Below are positions 20,240 to 28,987 of a DNA stretch of 64,000 nt, one piece after another; position 1 is the first letter of the stretch; each line of letters begins with the position of its first letter. The notes beneath the pieces are model-generated. The model ran no database searches and was not told the DNA's origin. It worked only from the letters and a program-made list of their open reading frames with translations. Source of the DNA: Hydrogenivirga caldilitoris (lineage in GTDB: Bacteria; Aquificota; Aquificia; Aquificales; Aquificaceae); NCBI RefSeq assembly GCF_003664005.1, contig NZ_RCCJ01000001.1:930001-994000 (forward strand). Reading direction: 5' to 3'. The translations under genes and the position numbers were made by a program.

Positions 20240-23029
20240 CTAAACCTTGTACCTTCTTAAAAGGTGAACTACTGTGAGGGTAAGCAGTATAAGTAGGTAA
20301 GTGGGTGAAGAAGAGCCTCCAAGTGAACATCCACCATCGTCTCCACCACCACTATCAGGAACGAGCATGACAAGAGGGTCCGTTATCTCACCGCTGTTAG
20401 TGTTGCTGTCATAGATTCCGTTGTCATTAACAGTTAAGCTCACCGTGTTGCCGTTCACACTGACCACCGAGTTTACATCGTGATAGTTGCCGTTAACGAG
20501 CTTGTAAAAGAGTGCGTTGGGAGGGATGTTGGGGAACGTAACGCTGACGGTTATACTCCCAGTTACACTGTGAACTGTAAAGTTAACAGCTCCGCAAGGT
20601 GCTGTGGCATTTATGGGGAATTGGGGCAGGTTTTTCATAACTGAAGCTCCCTCCTTGAACAGTCCGCCCTGAATGTTTACGGTTATGTTTCCACACTCCG
20701 CATCGGGGATTGATGAAGAGGAGCTATCAAAGTTTGCCGTGCAGGTCTTATCAGAATACATAACTATCTGACAAGACACGTTCGTATCACAGCTCGCACA
20801 GTCTCCTCCCCACCCCGTAAAGGTTGAACCTGTGTCCGGAGTGGCGTTTAGCGTAACACTGCTCTCTACGTTAAACTGAGCTGTGCAGTTTACTCCGCAG
20901 TTGATACCCGCAGGGTTGCTCGTCACGGTTCCTGAGCCTGTTCCGGTTTTGTTGACGGTAAGGGTGTGGGTAGGATTTGGTTCGGAGAACTTCGCCACGA
21001 AGGCGTCTTGCAAACCTTTTCTTTCAGATTGGTTCTCGTTCTTCAGAGGGAAGTCTGTTGATTGAGTATGTCCTGTTATGTAGATACTATTGGAATTGTC
21101 TACAGCTATACCCCAACCTTCTTCATTACCGCTACCGCCAAAGTAGGTCAGGTAGATTATGGAACTTCCCGTAGAGTTGATTTTGACTAAGAAAACATCC
21201 AGAAAAATTCCATTGAGAGAATCTTGGTAAGCATCGTCAGTGACAGGGAGGTCAGTGGAAGTTGTGAAACCTACTATGTAAATGTTCTTGGAGCTATCTA
21301 GGGCTATGTCCCTTCCTGCATCAGTGCCGTTACCTCCTAAATAACTTGAATAGACCAAGCTGTCCTGTTCCGACTTAGTGGTATCTATCTTTGTAATAAA
21401 GGCGTCTTGTGAAAAAGGGTCGGAGTCCAAAGCATCTGGTGTTGTCGGAAAAGTGGATGACCTTGTCTCTCCTGTGATGTATGCAACTCCGGAATCATCG
21501 GCGGCAATCCCGTAGCCTATATCGTCGCCATTTCCACCTAAATAGGTGGCGTAAAGGGTATTTCCGTTAGGGTCTAGCTTCACAACAAAGGCGTCGTATT
21601 TGTTCGAATCACAGCTGCTGTTATCGCCACAGGTTGAGTCGTAAGCGTTCATGGTAGGAAAGCTTGGTGATACGGTATGCCCGGTCACATAGGCGTTCCC
21701 GGAGCCATCAATAGCTATATCATACCCAGTGCTATCGTTTCCTATGTTCCTTAAGTAGATTAGACTGTTCTGTCCCTGCTGGTTGGTGTCTATCTTTGCC
21801 ACAAAGGCGTAGGAGACACCCGATTCCCAGGTGTTGCCCGTTATGTAAGCGTTCCCAGAGTCATCAACAGCTAACCCGAAAGCAGCCGTGTTATATATAT
21901 TTTGAGTCAGGTTTGCAAGATAATTCCAATATAGAACCTGGTCGCCGCTAGGATTGAGCTTTATTATGAAACCATTATTGCCGGTTATGTAAATATTCCC
22001 AGAGCCGTCTACGGCTATGTCCCACGCTATCTGGTCGTCCGTTACGTCTATATAGGTAGAGTAAAGTAGATTTCCAGAAGGGTCAAACTTTGTTATAAAT
22101 GGGTCACCATCACAGGTGTTCGGATCGTTATCGGTACCGCAATCGTTATCGTATTCATTCATTAGAGGAAAGTCTGTTGAGTTGGTGCTTCCGGTCACAT
22201 AGGCATTTCCAAAGTTGTCCACCGTGATAGCTCTCCCGAGCTCACCGCTACTCCCACCCAGGTAAGTAGAGTAAGAGAGCACAGGGTCTATAAAGAGGGC
22301 ATACCTCTCATCGTAAGGACCCAGCCTGAAGGTGTAAACAAAGGAGTCTCCCTCCCTGTTTACCACATACTCGCCCTCTATTACCTTCTTCTTCCCTCCT
22401 ATCTCCTGATAAACGTAGGGTTTTTTCTGAATTACCTCCCTACCGGAGAGAAGAACTGCCAAGAGCTCTCCCCTATCGTTTACCTTCAGCTCCTTAACAC
22501 CTTCATAGCTGAACCTCACCACACCAGGGTCAACCCCAGGCTTCACCACCACATCGTATTCAAGTCTCCTCTGGTTCCCGTAAAAGACGAGGTCTATACC
22601 CTCATATACCTCTCTGTATCTGACCTTCCCGTAGGTCGGTATGTTGGTTCTCCAGTTCTTCGGGTCTTTACCCTTGAAGTAGTTGACCTTTCCTGAGAGT
22701 TTATCCTCCGCCTCTATATTTGTTTTTGGGTTTGCTCCGAGGGGTGTTATCTTCACCACTTCTGGTTTGGAGTTTTTCTTGCTGAGGGTTATATATATGC
22801 CTTCTTTGGTGAAGTAGGTGCTGTGTCCTGTGCCTTTCTCGTAGAACTTTACCTTGCTGTCAACCTGTCCCCTGTTCTCTATGAAGAAGAGGGGAAGCTC
22901 TCTATAAATGTTTGTTAATCCCGTCTTCTGCTGTTGTGTGTGAGGTCTAACACTCTCTTCCTGTATCAAGAAGAGTAGTGATAACGTAATTAAAGCAAGA
23001 GAGAAAGTTAATATGTAAACTCTCCTCAT
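20240..23029 (-). CDS. SBBP beta-propeller surface protein with CTERM sorting tail
   Basis: Large exported protein of unknown role. In order: signal/anchor (residues 1-22); a conserved N-terminal module (about 45-250; ELPLFFIENRGQVDSKVKFY); many SBBP repeats (about 250-690) with the recurring text DxSGNxYxTGxT; a bacterial-repeat module (about 695-765; TGSGTVTSNPAGINCG); a choice-of-anchor U-type domain (about 775-890). The tail is GGGDDGGCSLGG, a hydrophobic stretch and RRYKV. This Gly/Cys-helix-Arg ending matches JDVT/MYXO-type CTERM signals, implying proteolytic processing and surface anchoring. Its gene has its own sigma-54 promoter and upstream sites, so expression is tightly controlled. 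Confidence 0.87.
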   Translation of the reverse strand: MRRVYILTFSLALITLSLLFLIQEESVRPHTQQQKTGLTNIYRELPLFFIENRGQVDSKVKFYEKGTGHSTYFTKEGIYITLSKKNSKPEVVKITPLGANPKTNIEAEDKLSGKVNYFKGKDPKNWRTNIPTYGKVRYREVYEGIDLVFYGNQRRLEYDVVVKPGVDPGVVRFSYEGVKELKVNDRGELLAVLLSGREVIQKKPYVYQEIGGKKKVIEGEYVVNREGDSFVYTFRLGPYDERYALFIDPVLSYSTYLGGSSGELGRAITVDNFGNAYVTGSTNSTDFPLMNEYDNDCGTDNDPNTCDGDPFITKFDPSGNLLYSTYIDVTDDQIAWDIAVDGSGNIYITGNNGFIIKLNPSGDQVLYWNYLANLTQNIYNTAAFGLAVDDSGNAYITGNTWESGVSYAFVAKIDTNQQGQNSLIYLRNIGNDSTGYDIAIDGSGNAYVTGHTVSPSFPTMNAYDSTCGDNSSCDSNKYDAFVVKLDPNGNTLYATYLGGNGDDIGYGIAADDSGVAYITGETRSSTFPTTPDALDSDPFSQDAFITKIDTTKSEQDSLVYSSYLGGNGTDAGRDIALDSSKNIYIVGFTTSTDLPVTDDAYQDSLNGIFLDVFLVKINSTGSSIIYLTYFGGSGNEEGWGIAVDNSNSIYITGHTQSTDFPLKNENQSERKGLQDAFVAKFSEPNPTHTLTVNKTGTGSGTVTSNPAGINCGVNCTAQFNVESSVTLNATPDTGSTFTGWGGDCASCDTNVSCQIVMYSDKTCTANFDSSSSSIPDAECGNITVNIQGGLFKEGASVMKNLPQFPINATAPCGAVNFTVHSVTGSITVSVTFPNIPPNALFYKLVNGNYHDVNSVVSVNGNTVSLTVNDNGIYDSNTNSGEITDPLVMLVPDSGGGDDGGCSLGGSSSPTYLLILLTLTVVHLLRRYKV

Positions 23030-23052
23030 AATCCACCTCCTTAATTTTTGCT

Positions 23053-23068
23053 TGCAAGAAGTGTGCCA
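23053..23068 (-). promoter_or_regulatory. Sigma-54 (RpoN) promoter of the SBBP protein gene
   Basis: On the minus strand the sequence reads TGGCAC-ACTTC-TTGCA, an essentially perfect -24/-12 sigma-54 promoter (GG and GC elements at correct spacing). It is 24 bases upstream of the start codon, which also has AAGGAGGTGG close by. rpoN itself lies in this window at 48395. Confidence 0.88.
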
Positions 23069-23137
23069 GGAGGGCTTAAAGAGTTGAAGCGGTAGGGGGA
23101 AGGGCTTTATTCAGTTCTTTGGTATATGTCCTTTTTG

Positions 23138-23247
23138 TGTTAAAAAGTTTTACACTTCTATTGAGTTACAGAACCGCTGAATGGTGCAGCCCAAGATTGA
23201 GATATATATATGTAAAATTTGTTTACATAGTGTAAAAAATTCTTACA
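23138..23247. promoter_or_regulatory. Three 17-bp palindromes, probable activator binding sites
   Basis: Three similar 17-bp inverted repeats occur upstream of the sigma-54 promoter: TGTTAAAAAGTTTTACA (23138-23154), TGTAAAATTTGTTTACA (23211-23227) and TGTAAAAAATTCTTACA (23231-23247). Their consensus is TGTAAAAnnnnTTTACA. Centres are 73 and 20 bases apart, near whole helical turns. They lie roughly 95-205 bases upstream of the expected transcription start, the usual range for enhancer sites of NtrC-type activators. The activator is not in the window. Confidence 0.72.
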
Positions 23248-23250
23248 GTT

Positions 23251-23697
23251 CTATTCGGTTTGCGTCATAAATAGACTCTTAGGATGTTCCTCCAGCCTTT
23301 TGTTATCAATTATATGGAGTACCTCAAATCCTTCTTTGACGAGTGCCTCTGCAATGAACCTCCTATGACATTCCCTCCAGTTTTTCTCAGCACACATAAA
23401 GGCAGTTTTTCCGCCCCCTGAGAGTTCCATGAGCCGCTCCAGACCCCTTTTAAAGCCTTCCTTATTCATATAACCCAGGTAGCCCTCTTTCCTCATTCCT
23501 CCAAGCTCAGGCAAATGAAAGTAAGTTATGCCTGCCTCTTCAAGGGCTTTCTCTAAATTCTCTCTGCTAAAGTGGGGGAAACGGGAACTTTTGGGGTAAC
23601 TTCTCACATCAACAAGAGTTTTTATACCATACGTTTTAAGTAAGGAGATAAACTCCACTATCTCCCTTGAGCTGTGCCCAACTGAAAATATTCTCAT
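23251..23697 (-). CDS. DUF488-family protein
   Basis: Conserved cytoplasmic family with unproven biochemistry. The hallmark opening IFSVGHSSREIVEF, the LVDVRSYPKSSRFPHFS motif and the CAEKNWRECHR cysteine-histidine motif are all present. Length (148) is standard. Its ATG overlaps the stop of the sirtuin gene upstream, so the two are co-expressed. The three palindromes begin just after its stop codon. Confidence 0.88.
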   Translation of the reverse strand: MRIFSVGHSSREIVEFISLLKTYGIKTLVDVRSYPKSSRFPHFSRENLEKALEEAGITYFHLPELGGMRKEGYLGYMNKEGFKRGLERLMELSGGGKTAFMCAEKNWRECHRRFIAEALVKEGFEVLHIIDNKRLEEHPKSLFMTQTE

Positions 23698-24404
23698 AAC
23701 ATTTCCGTAACCTTTCTCAGTCCCTCCCCTGCCTTCTCACGAAGAGAATAATCCGCATAGGGTGTTATGGGTGTCTCCTCTGGATTAACCTCTATGAGTT
23801 TTGCTCCTTCCCTTTTGGCTATTAGAGGGAGTTCTGCAGCAGGATACACAAGCGCTGAGGTTCCCACGACTATGAACACATCAGCATTCTGGGATAACTC
23901 GTATGCCTTGCTAAGGGCATCTACAGGTAAAGACTCCCCGAACCAAACCACGCCAGGACGAAGTAATCCTGAGCATTCCCTACACTTAGGTGGAATCTCA
24001 GGCAGGGGGGTAGTGTATTCGTAATATTCCGCTCCGCAGTTTAAACACCTCACCTTCCATATGTTTCCGTGGAGTTCAATCACCTTCTTTGAGCCTGCCC
24101 TCTGGTGAAGCCCGTCTACGTTCTGAGTTATAAGCCAGAAGTCTGAAAAAAGCTCCTCCATCTTTGCTACTATCCTATGCCCTTCATTGGGCTGCGCTTT
24201 AGCTATAAGCTGCCTTCTCCAATCGTACCACTCCCATACCAGCTTTGGGTTTTGCTCAAAGGCTTCCGGTGTTGCAAGTTCTGCAGGGTCGTACTTGTTC
24301 CATAGTCCATCTTTTCCCCTAAAGGTGGGTATGCCGCTCTCGGCAGATATACCAGCTCCTGTAAGTACCCTTATCTTCATAACTTCCAATTTAAACCTTG
24401 ACAT
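23694..24404 (-). CDS. cobB: NAD-dependent protein deacylase (sirtuin)
   Basis: Removes acyl groups from lysines using NAD. The motif GAGISAESGIPTFRG, TQNVDGLHQRAG and catalytic His in ELHGN are intact, with four zinc cysteines (CLNC and CREC). Length is standard. Two starts are possible: ATG 24404, or ATG 24380 (MKIRVLTGAG), which fits the usual sirtuin N terminus better. The longer form is listed. It is divergent from slyD and overlaps the DUF488 gene. Confidence 0.94.
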   Translation of the reverse strand: MSRFKLEVMKIRVLTGAGISAESGIPTFRGKDGLWNKYDPAELATPEAFEQNPKLVWEWYDWRRQLIAKAQPNEGHRIVAKMEELFSDFWLITQNVDGLHQRAGSKKVIELHGNIWKVRCLNCGAEYYEYTTPLPEIPPKCRECSGLLRPGVVWFGESLPVDALSKAYELSQNADVFIVVGTSALVYPAAELPLIAKREGAKLIEVNPEETPITPYADYSLREKAGEGLRKVTEML

Positions 24405-24455
24405 AATTTCTTAAAACCTTAAATTGAACAAATCAAACTATAAAGGAGTTGTATC

Positions 24456-24950
24456 ATGTCACAATCAGTTGAGAAGAACGCAGTTGTCTCCTTCCACTAT
24501 ACCCTTAAGGATAAGGAGACCGGAAGTGTAATTGAGTCCAGCAAAGAAGGTGGACAGCCTGTATCCTTCCTTGTAGGAGCCGGCGAGATAATCCCTGGTC
24601 TTGAAAGCAGAATGCTGGGAATGACCGTTGGTGAGAGCAGGGATATTGAGGTTCCCGCAGAAGAAGCATACGGACCCAGAAACCCGGAGCTTATACAGAA
24701 AGCTCCTCGTGAGTACTTCCAGAATGTACCCCTTGAAAAAGGGCTTCCTCTGCAAGCTCAAACCCCAGAGGGAAAAGTTATAAACATGGTCGTGGTTGAT
24801 TTTGATGAGCAAACAGTTACAGTTGATATGAACCATCCGTTGGCTGGTAGAGACTTGGTTTTTGAAATTGAAATCCTTGATGTGAGGGAAGCCTCACCGG
24901 ATGAGATACTTCACAGACACGCTCACGGACCGGGCGGGGCTCATCACTAA
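24456..24950 (+). CDS. slyD: SlyD-like FKBP-type peptidyl-prolyl isomerase
   Basis: Folding helper and, in relatives, a nickel chaperone for hydrogenase maturation. The FKBP domain with inserted IF chaperone domain is visible (VSFHYTLKDKETGSVIESS ... EAYGPRNPELIQKAPREYF). The tail is histidine-rich but short (HRHAHGPGGAHH), enough for some metal binding. Length (164) fits. Start is supported by AAGGAG nine bases upstream. The 3' end overlaps the convergent ABC permease gene by 4 bases. Confidence 0.93.
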   Translation: MSQSVEKNAVVSFHYTLKDKETGSVIESSKEGGQPVSFLVGAGEIIPGLESRMLGMTVGESRDIEVPAEEAYGPRNPELIQKAPREYFQNVPLEKGLPLQAQTPEGKVINMVVVDFDEQTVTVDMNHPLAGRDLVFEIEILDVREASPDEILHRHAHGPGGAHH

Positions 24951-25747
24951 GAGCTGAAAGCTCTTCTGAGAAAGGCTAAGCCGAATAGGAAAATCATAGC
25001 CCCCACTATCGTGCCGCTTGGGGGCAAATCGTAATAGAAGGCCAACGCTATACCCGCGACCACAGATACAAGCGATACACCCGTAGATACAATTACAGCG
25101 CTGAGAAAGGAGCTTCCCATGAGTAAAGCTGTCAAAGCGGGTATAACTATCATTGAAGAGGCTAATATTATTCCAACAGCCTTTATTGCCATAACTATAA
25201 CCAGTGAAGAAACGGATACTAGCAGATGGTTCATAAGGGTAAGATTTACGCCTTTCAGCTTGGCAAGCTCCTCGCTAAAGGATAGAAGGACAAGTTTCTT
25301 ATAAAAGACTATGAAGAATAGGAGAACCAATGCAGAGGATACCAAAGAAAAGTAGAGTTCTTCCCTTGTGACTATGAGTATGTTTCCAAATAGGTAACTG
25401 AATATGTATTCTCCAAATCCCTTAACTATACCCAGGATAAGCACCGCAAGGGCAACACCTCCTGAGAACACAAGGGCTATTGCAGCATCACCAGGCACAC
25501 GTCTGTGGTAAATTAGCACCTGAACCAGGTTGCCAACAAGTATCGTAAAAATAGAGGTAAACAGAAAAGGTTCAACACCCAAAAGCATACTCAGTGCTAT
25601 ACCGCCGAAGGCAGCATGGGATAAACCCGCTCCGAGAAAGGACATTCTCCTCAATATCAGGAAGACGCCTGCGATAGCAGAAACTATGCCCACCGTTACG
25701 CCTGTTAATATTCCTCTCTGAACAAAGTCATAACTAAGGAGTTCCAT
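24947..25747 (-). CDS. Metal ABC transporter permease (ZnuB/MntB type)
   Basis: Integral membrane permease of a Zn/Mn-type importer. About eight hydrophobic helices are visible in 266 residues, with family text such as LGAGLSHAAFGGIALSML and VGIILASSMIVIPALTALLM. It is the last gene of the DJ-1/SBP/ATPase/permease operon and overlaps the ATPase gene by 14 bases. Zinc versus manganese cannot be told from sequence alone. Confidence 0.92.
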   Translation of the reverse strand: MELLSYDFVQRGILTGVTVGIVSAIAGVFLILRRMSFLGAGLSHAAFGGIALSMLLGVEPFLFTSIFTILVGNLVQVLIYHRRVPGDAAIALVFSGGVALAVLILGIVKGFGEYIFSYLFGNILIVTREELYFSLVSSALVLLFFIVFYKKLVLLSFSEELAKLKGVNLTLMNHLLVSVSSLVIVMAIKAVGIILASSMIVIPALTALLMGSSFLSAVIVSTGVSLVSVVAGIALAFYYDLPPSGTIVGAMIFLFGLAFLRRAFSS

Positions 25748-26432
25748 TTTTGATACCTCTTCTTATACCAAATAACTCCTCTATGGTGTCCAAAGCCTCA
25801 TCGGGTTCCCCATAGTAATGTACACTCCTGTTTATACACAGAACCTTATCCACGTTTTTCAGAACCAAACCCAAATCGTGGGATATCATAAGTACGGTTT
25901 TTCCTTCGTTTGTAGACAGCTCTCTTAGTATTTGGGTTATGTGCATCTGAGCGTGTATATCCAATCCCGCGGTTGGCTCGTCAAGGAGTAACAACTCAGG
26001 TTCCGATGCGATAGCCATACCCAAGAGAACAAGCTGCTGCTGTCCTCCAGAGAGCTTCAGGAACTGTCTGTCTATATAAAAGTCTATATGTAAGAAGTCT
26101 GCGATATCCTTGATCCTTTCCCTTCCAGCTACCAATGAGAGGAGTTCTCTTACTGTTGCTGGGAAGTTCTGTTCAACGTTTAGCTTTTGGGGAACGTAGC
26201 CTATCCTGTTCCATTCCTTGAAGTGCTTTATATCCGTCCCGAAGAGCTTCACCTTCCCCCCAGTTGGTTTCAAAAAACCAAGAATTATCCTAAACAGAGT
26301 TGTTTTTCCTGCACCGTTTGGTCCTACGATACCGATAAACTCTCCCTTCTTTACCTTGAAGTTTACGTTTTCAAGGGTATTGACCTTTCCGTCATAGGAA
26401 AAAGATAGGTTTTCCGCTTCTACTACATACAT
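25734..26432 (-). CDS. Metal ABC transporter ATP-binding protein (ZnuC/MntA type)
   Basis: ATPase of the importer. Walker A GPNGAGKTT, Q-loop VPQKL, signature LSGGQQQ, Walker B LLLLDEPTAGLD and the switch His in ISHDLG are all present. Length (232) is normal. It overlaps the binding-protein gene by 10 bases and the permease by 14, showing tight coupling. Confidence 0.95.
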   Translation of the reverse strand: MYVVEAENLSFSYDGKVNTLENVNFKVKKGEFIGIVGPNGAGKTTLFRIILGFLKPTGGKVKLFGTDIKHFKEWNRIGYVPQKLNVEQNFPATVRELLSLVAGRERIKDIADFLHIDFYIDRQFLKLSGGQQQLVLLGMAIASEPELLLLDEPTAGLDIHAQMHITQILRELSTNEGKTVLMISHDLGLVLKNVDKVLCINRSVHYYGEPDEALDTIEELFGIRRGIKNGTP

Positions 26433-27268
26433 TCCAGTGCTTCCCTGAGGACCTTCAGATTGTATCTCATTATGGAGAAGTAATCCTTACCGTGCTCTGA
26501 GGGGATAATTTTGACGTTCAGTCTGTAAATCCTTAGATTGTATTCTTTAGTGAACACGTCAGCATACTTTGACCTTGCCCCGTATATTTCAAACATAAAG
26601 TTTATACCTTTCTCCTTTACCTCAGAAATGAATCGGGAGAGCTCTATCGGTGATATATCCCCGTGAACATCGCCACTGCCTATGGAAAGCTGGCTCAATC
26701 CGTAATCTTGTGCAAGGTAACCAAGGGCAGGGTGGGGTATAGGTATCACCCTGTGCTTGCAGCTCTTGAGGTTTTCTCTGTAATCCCTGTCCAGCTCCTT
26801 GAGTTTATCCAGAACTTTACGCAGGTTCTCTCTGTAAATGTCTTCCTTATCTGGTTCAAGTTTTACAAAGGCTTTGTAAGCGTTCTCTGCTACAAGCATC
26901 ATCCTTTTGGGTGAGAGCCATATGTGGGGGTCAGTTTTAACACCTCCATGCTCGCCGGAACTTTTAAGCTCTATACCCTCAGCCAGTTTAAAGGCTCTGT
27001 TTCCGGATATCTCTTCAACCTTTCTCTCCCAACCCCCTAACGGTATCCCGCTAACGAATACAAGCCTTGCCTGAGATATCTTCTTGATTTCCTTTGATGA
27101 AAGTTCGTAAAGATGGTAATCAGCCTTCGGTGGTATCAGAACCTCAACCCTGAATCTATCCCCCGATAACTCTTTCAGCACGTCGTAGAAGGGGTACACG
27201 CTCACGAGAACAAACTCTTTAGCCGTAGTAATGAGAGGTATAAGTATAAGGACTAAGAGGAATCTCAC
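26423..27268 (-). CDS. Metal ABC transporter substrate-binding protein (ZnuA type)
   Basis: Periplasmic cluster A-I binding protein. A signal peptide (MRFLLVLILIPLITTA) precedes the metal ligands: His in PPKADYHLYE, His in DPHIWLSPK, His in PIPHPALGYLA, and an acidic C-terminal residue in EIYGARSKYADV. There is no long His-rich loop, though a short EHGG is present. Length (281) is normal. It overlaps the DJ-1-type gene by 4 bases. Confidence 0.9.
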   Translation of the reverse strand: MRFLLVLILIPLITTAKEFVLVSVYPFYDVLKELSGDRFRVEVLIPPKADYHLYELSSKEIKKISQARLVFVSGIPLGGWERKVEEISGNRAFKLAEGIELKSSGEHGGVKTDPHIWLSPKRMMLVAENAYKAFVKLEPDKEDIYRENLRKVLDKLKELDRDYRENLKSCKHRVIPIPHPALGYLAQDYGLSQLSIGSGDVHGDISPIELSRFISEVKEKGINFMFEIYGARSKYADVFTKEYNLRIYRLNVKIIPSEHGKDYFSIMRYNLKVLREALECM

Positions 27269-27789
27269 GTTTTAGCCTCTTCCACCTTGTTCAGCTTCCT
27301 AATTACTACACGAATCATATCCAGCATTGAGTTTGGGTCTGTGGCGGTTATAAGGTTTTTGTCCGCCTCCACTGGTTCTCCTGTGTAGTTGGCTCCAGCG
27401 TTTATCAGGTCGTCCTTTATGGCTGGAAAGCCGGTAACCCTTTTCCCCTCAACGAGTTTTGCGGATATCAAGACCCATGGACCGTGGCATACCGCACACA
27501 CTAACTTACCCTCTTCATAACTCCTCTTGACAAGACTCAATACCTCTGTATACCTTCTGAGTCTGTCAGGAGCGTAGCCGCCTGGAATAAAGACACAATC
27601 AAAGCTCTCGTGGATAATGTCTTTCAAAACCACGTCTGGTTTAAAGCTCATGCCCTTTTTCCCTTTATACTCTTTCATAACGGGTCCTGCAGATACAACT
27701 TCGTATCCCTCCTCCTTAAAGCGCATGTAAGGGTAAAGGAACTCTACATCTTCAACAAGTTCTTCCAAAAAGATTAAAACCTTCTTCAT
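27265..27789 (-). CDS. DJ-1/PfpI-family protein
   Basis: Member of the DJ-1/PfpI superfamily, which includes glyoxalases, deglycases and chaperones. The nucleophile cysteine lies in LVCAVCHGPWVLIS (the C of VCHGP). Length (174) fits PfpI/YhbO. It is first in the metal-transporter operon, with a 4-base overlap into the binding protein. Function within the family cannot be resolved. Confidence 0.9.
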   Translation of the reverse strand: MKKVLIFLEELVEDVEFLYPYMRFKEEGYEVVSAGPVMKEYKGKKGMSFKPDVVLKDIIHESFDCVFIPGGYAPDRLRRYTEVLSLVKRSYEEGKLVCAVCHGPWVLISAKLVEGKRVTGFPAIKDDLINAGANYTGEPVEADKNLITATDPNSMLDMIRVVIRKLNKVEEAKT

Positions 27790-27807
27790 GGGTTTAAATT
27801 TTACTTC

Positions 27808-28959
27808 ATGAGGGAAGCTTTAACCTTACTTTTCCTTATAGTCTCCTATAACTTCCTCCTATGGTACATAACAGCCTCTGGGCTTTCTCCAATACCGTTG
27901 TTTCCGGAGGATGTTCACAACGTGATACTTGTGCTCGCTTACACTTCCGTTCTCTATATAAGCTGGTTGTTCGGGGAAAGACATGGAACCGTCCAGTGGA
28001 TAGGTTACCTTTTCTTCTTCCAAATAGTAGCTCTCAGTGTATACTTTGGTAACTTAGAGATAATTGTTAGAGACTTACCGCCTGTTATCTTTACCTTTGC
28101 ACTGGTGGCGCTCTTTGAATCTCCAACGGAGAGGAACCTAAAACAGATACAAAGGGAGAGGGAGGAGCTCTTAAGAGAGATTGATAGGGTCGTTAAGGAG
28201 AGGGAAAGGATAGAAGTACACCTCCGTCTTTTGAAGCAGGAAATAGAGAAGGTTGAAAAGGAAAGGGGCGAGGAAGTTTCGGAAGAGAGGGAGCGGGAAC
28301 TTGAGGAAAGGCTTGAGGAGCTTCAGAGAGAGCTTAAGGAATATAAGGAAAAGGAAGAGAAACTTGTTGAAGCAAATAGGAAACTCTTTCGGCTCCTGGA
28401 GGCTATGAGAGAGGAAGAGGGGCATACGGGGAGTAGAGATGAGCTTGTGAATCTCAGGAAAGAAAGAAAGAGACTTATAAAAGAGCTTCTTCAACTTCAA
28501 GAGCTCGTTGACCTTTATTCAGATGAAAACGAAAAACTCAAAGAAGAGGTTGAAGGACTAAAAAGAGAGGTTGAAAACCTCAGCGTAAAGGTTAGTGCCC
28601 TTGAAATAGAGCTTGAACAATGTGGGAAGACTGAGGGCAGAGGGCTGCTTAAAGAGGTGTTCAGCTCAATTCCCGGTGTAAAGTTCGGTGATAGAGCCCT
28701 TGAGGAGCTTATAAAACTGCCCCCGGAAAAGAGGAAGGTTGTTATAAAAGAGGTTCTCCGCCTATCCCAAAGACAGGGTAATGAGAATGTAGAGCCTTTA
28801 ACCACATTACCTGACATTTACAAGTTAAGGTTCTCCGGAGGGAGAATTTACCTCAGGAAAGCCAACAACTCTTGGGAAATCGTGGGTGTGCTTGGTTCAG
28901 AGGACAATAAGGAGAAGGAGCGTTACATAAAGAACGTTTTAAGTAAAATATATAAATAA
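27808..28959 (+). CDS. Membrane-anchored coiled-coil protein with RelE-like C-terminal domain
   Basis: Not a known family as a whole. Residues 1-105 hold four hydrophobic helices; residues about 110-285 are a continuous charged coiled coil (Glu/Lys/Arg heptads). The last 95 residues look like a RelE/ParE toxin fold: an ALEELIKLPPEKRKVVIKEV helix pair, then PLTTLPDIYKLRFSGGRIYL, WEIVGVLGSEDN and a final helix. The resemblance is by pattern (helix-helix, conserved L-LxLRxGxxR-type strands) and needs structural support. No antitoxin gene is adjacent. Directly downstream are an eRF1-like protein and a NYN RNase, so a ribosome-linked role is inferred. A TAAATT hexamer lies 7 bases before the ATG with no Shine-Dalgarno. 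Confidence 0.75.
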   Translation: MREALTLLFLIVSYNFLLWYITASGLSPIPLFPEDVHNVILVLAYTSVLYISWLFGERHGTVQWIGYLFFFQIVALSVYFGNLEIIVRDLPPVIFTFALVALFESPTERNLKQIQREREELLREIDRVVKERERIEVHLRLLKQEIEKVEKERGEEVSEERERELEERLEELQRELKEYKEKEEKLVEANRKLFRLLEAMREEEGHTGSRDELVNLRKERKRLIKELLQLQELVDLYSDENEKLKEEVEGLKREVENLSVKVSALEIELEQCGKTEGRGLLKEVFSSIPGVKFGDRALEELIKLPPEKRKVVIKEVLRLSQRQGNENVEPLTTLPDIYKLRFSGGRIYLRKANNSWEIVGVLGSEDNKEKERYIKNVLSKIYK

Positions 28960-28987
28960 AACAACGCAGAAAAAAGGAGGAAAATAT

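Noticed and set aside
20240-23029. DNA tandem repeats within the SBBP gene considered as a CRISPR-like array
   Set aside because: The repeats are coding, degenerate at DNA level and encode propeller blades; no uniform repeats with unique spacers.
23138-23247. Palindromes considered as Fur or BirA boxes
   Set aside because: TGTAAA arms without GATAAT units or the long BirA spacer; position behind a sigma-54 promoter suits enhancer sites better.
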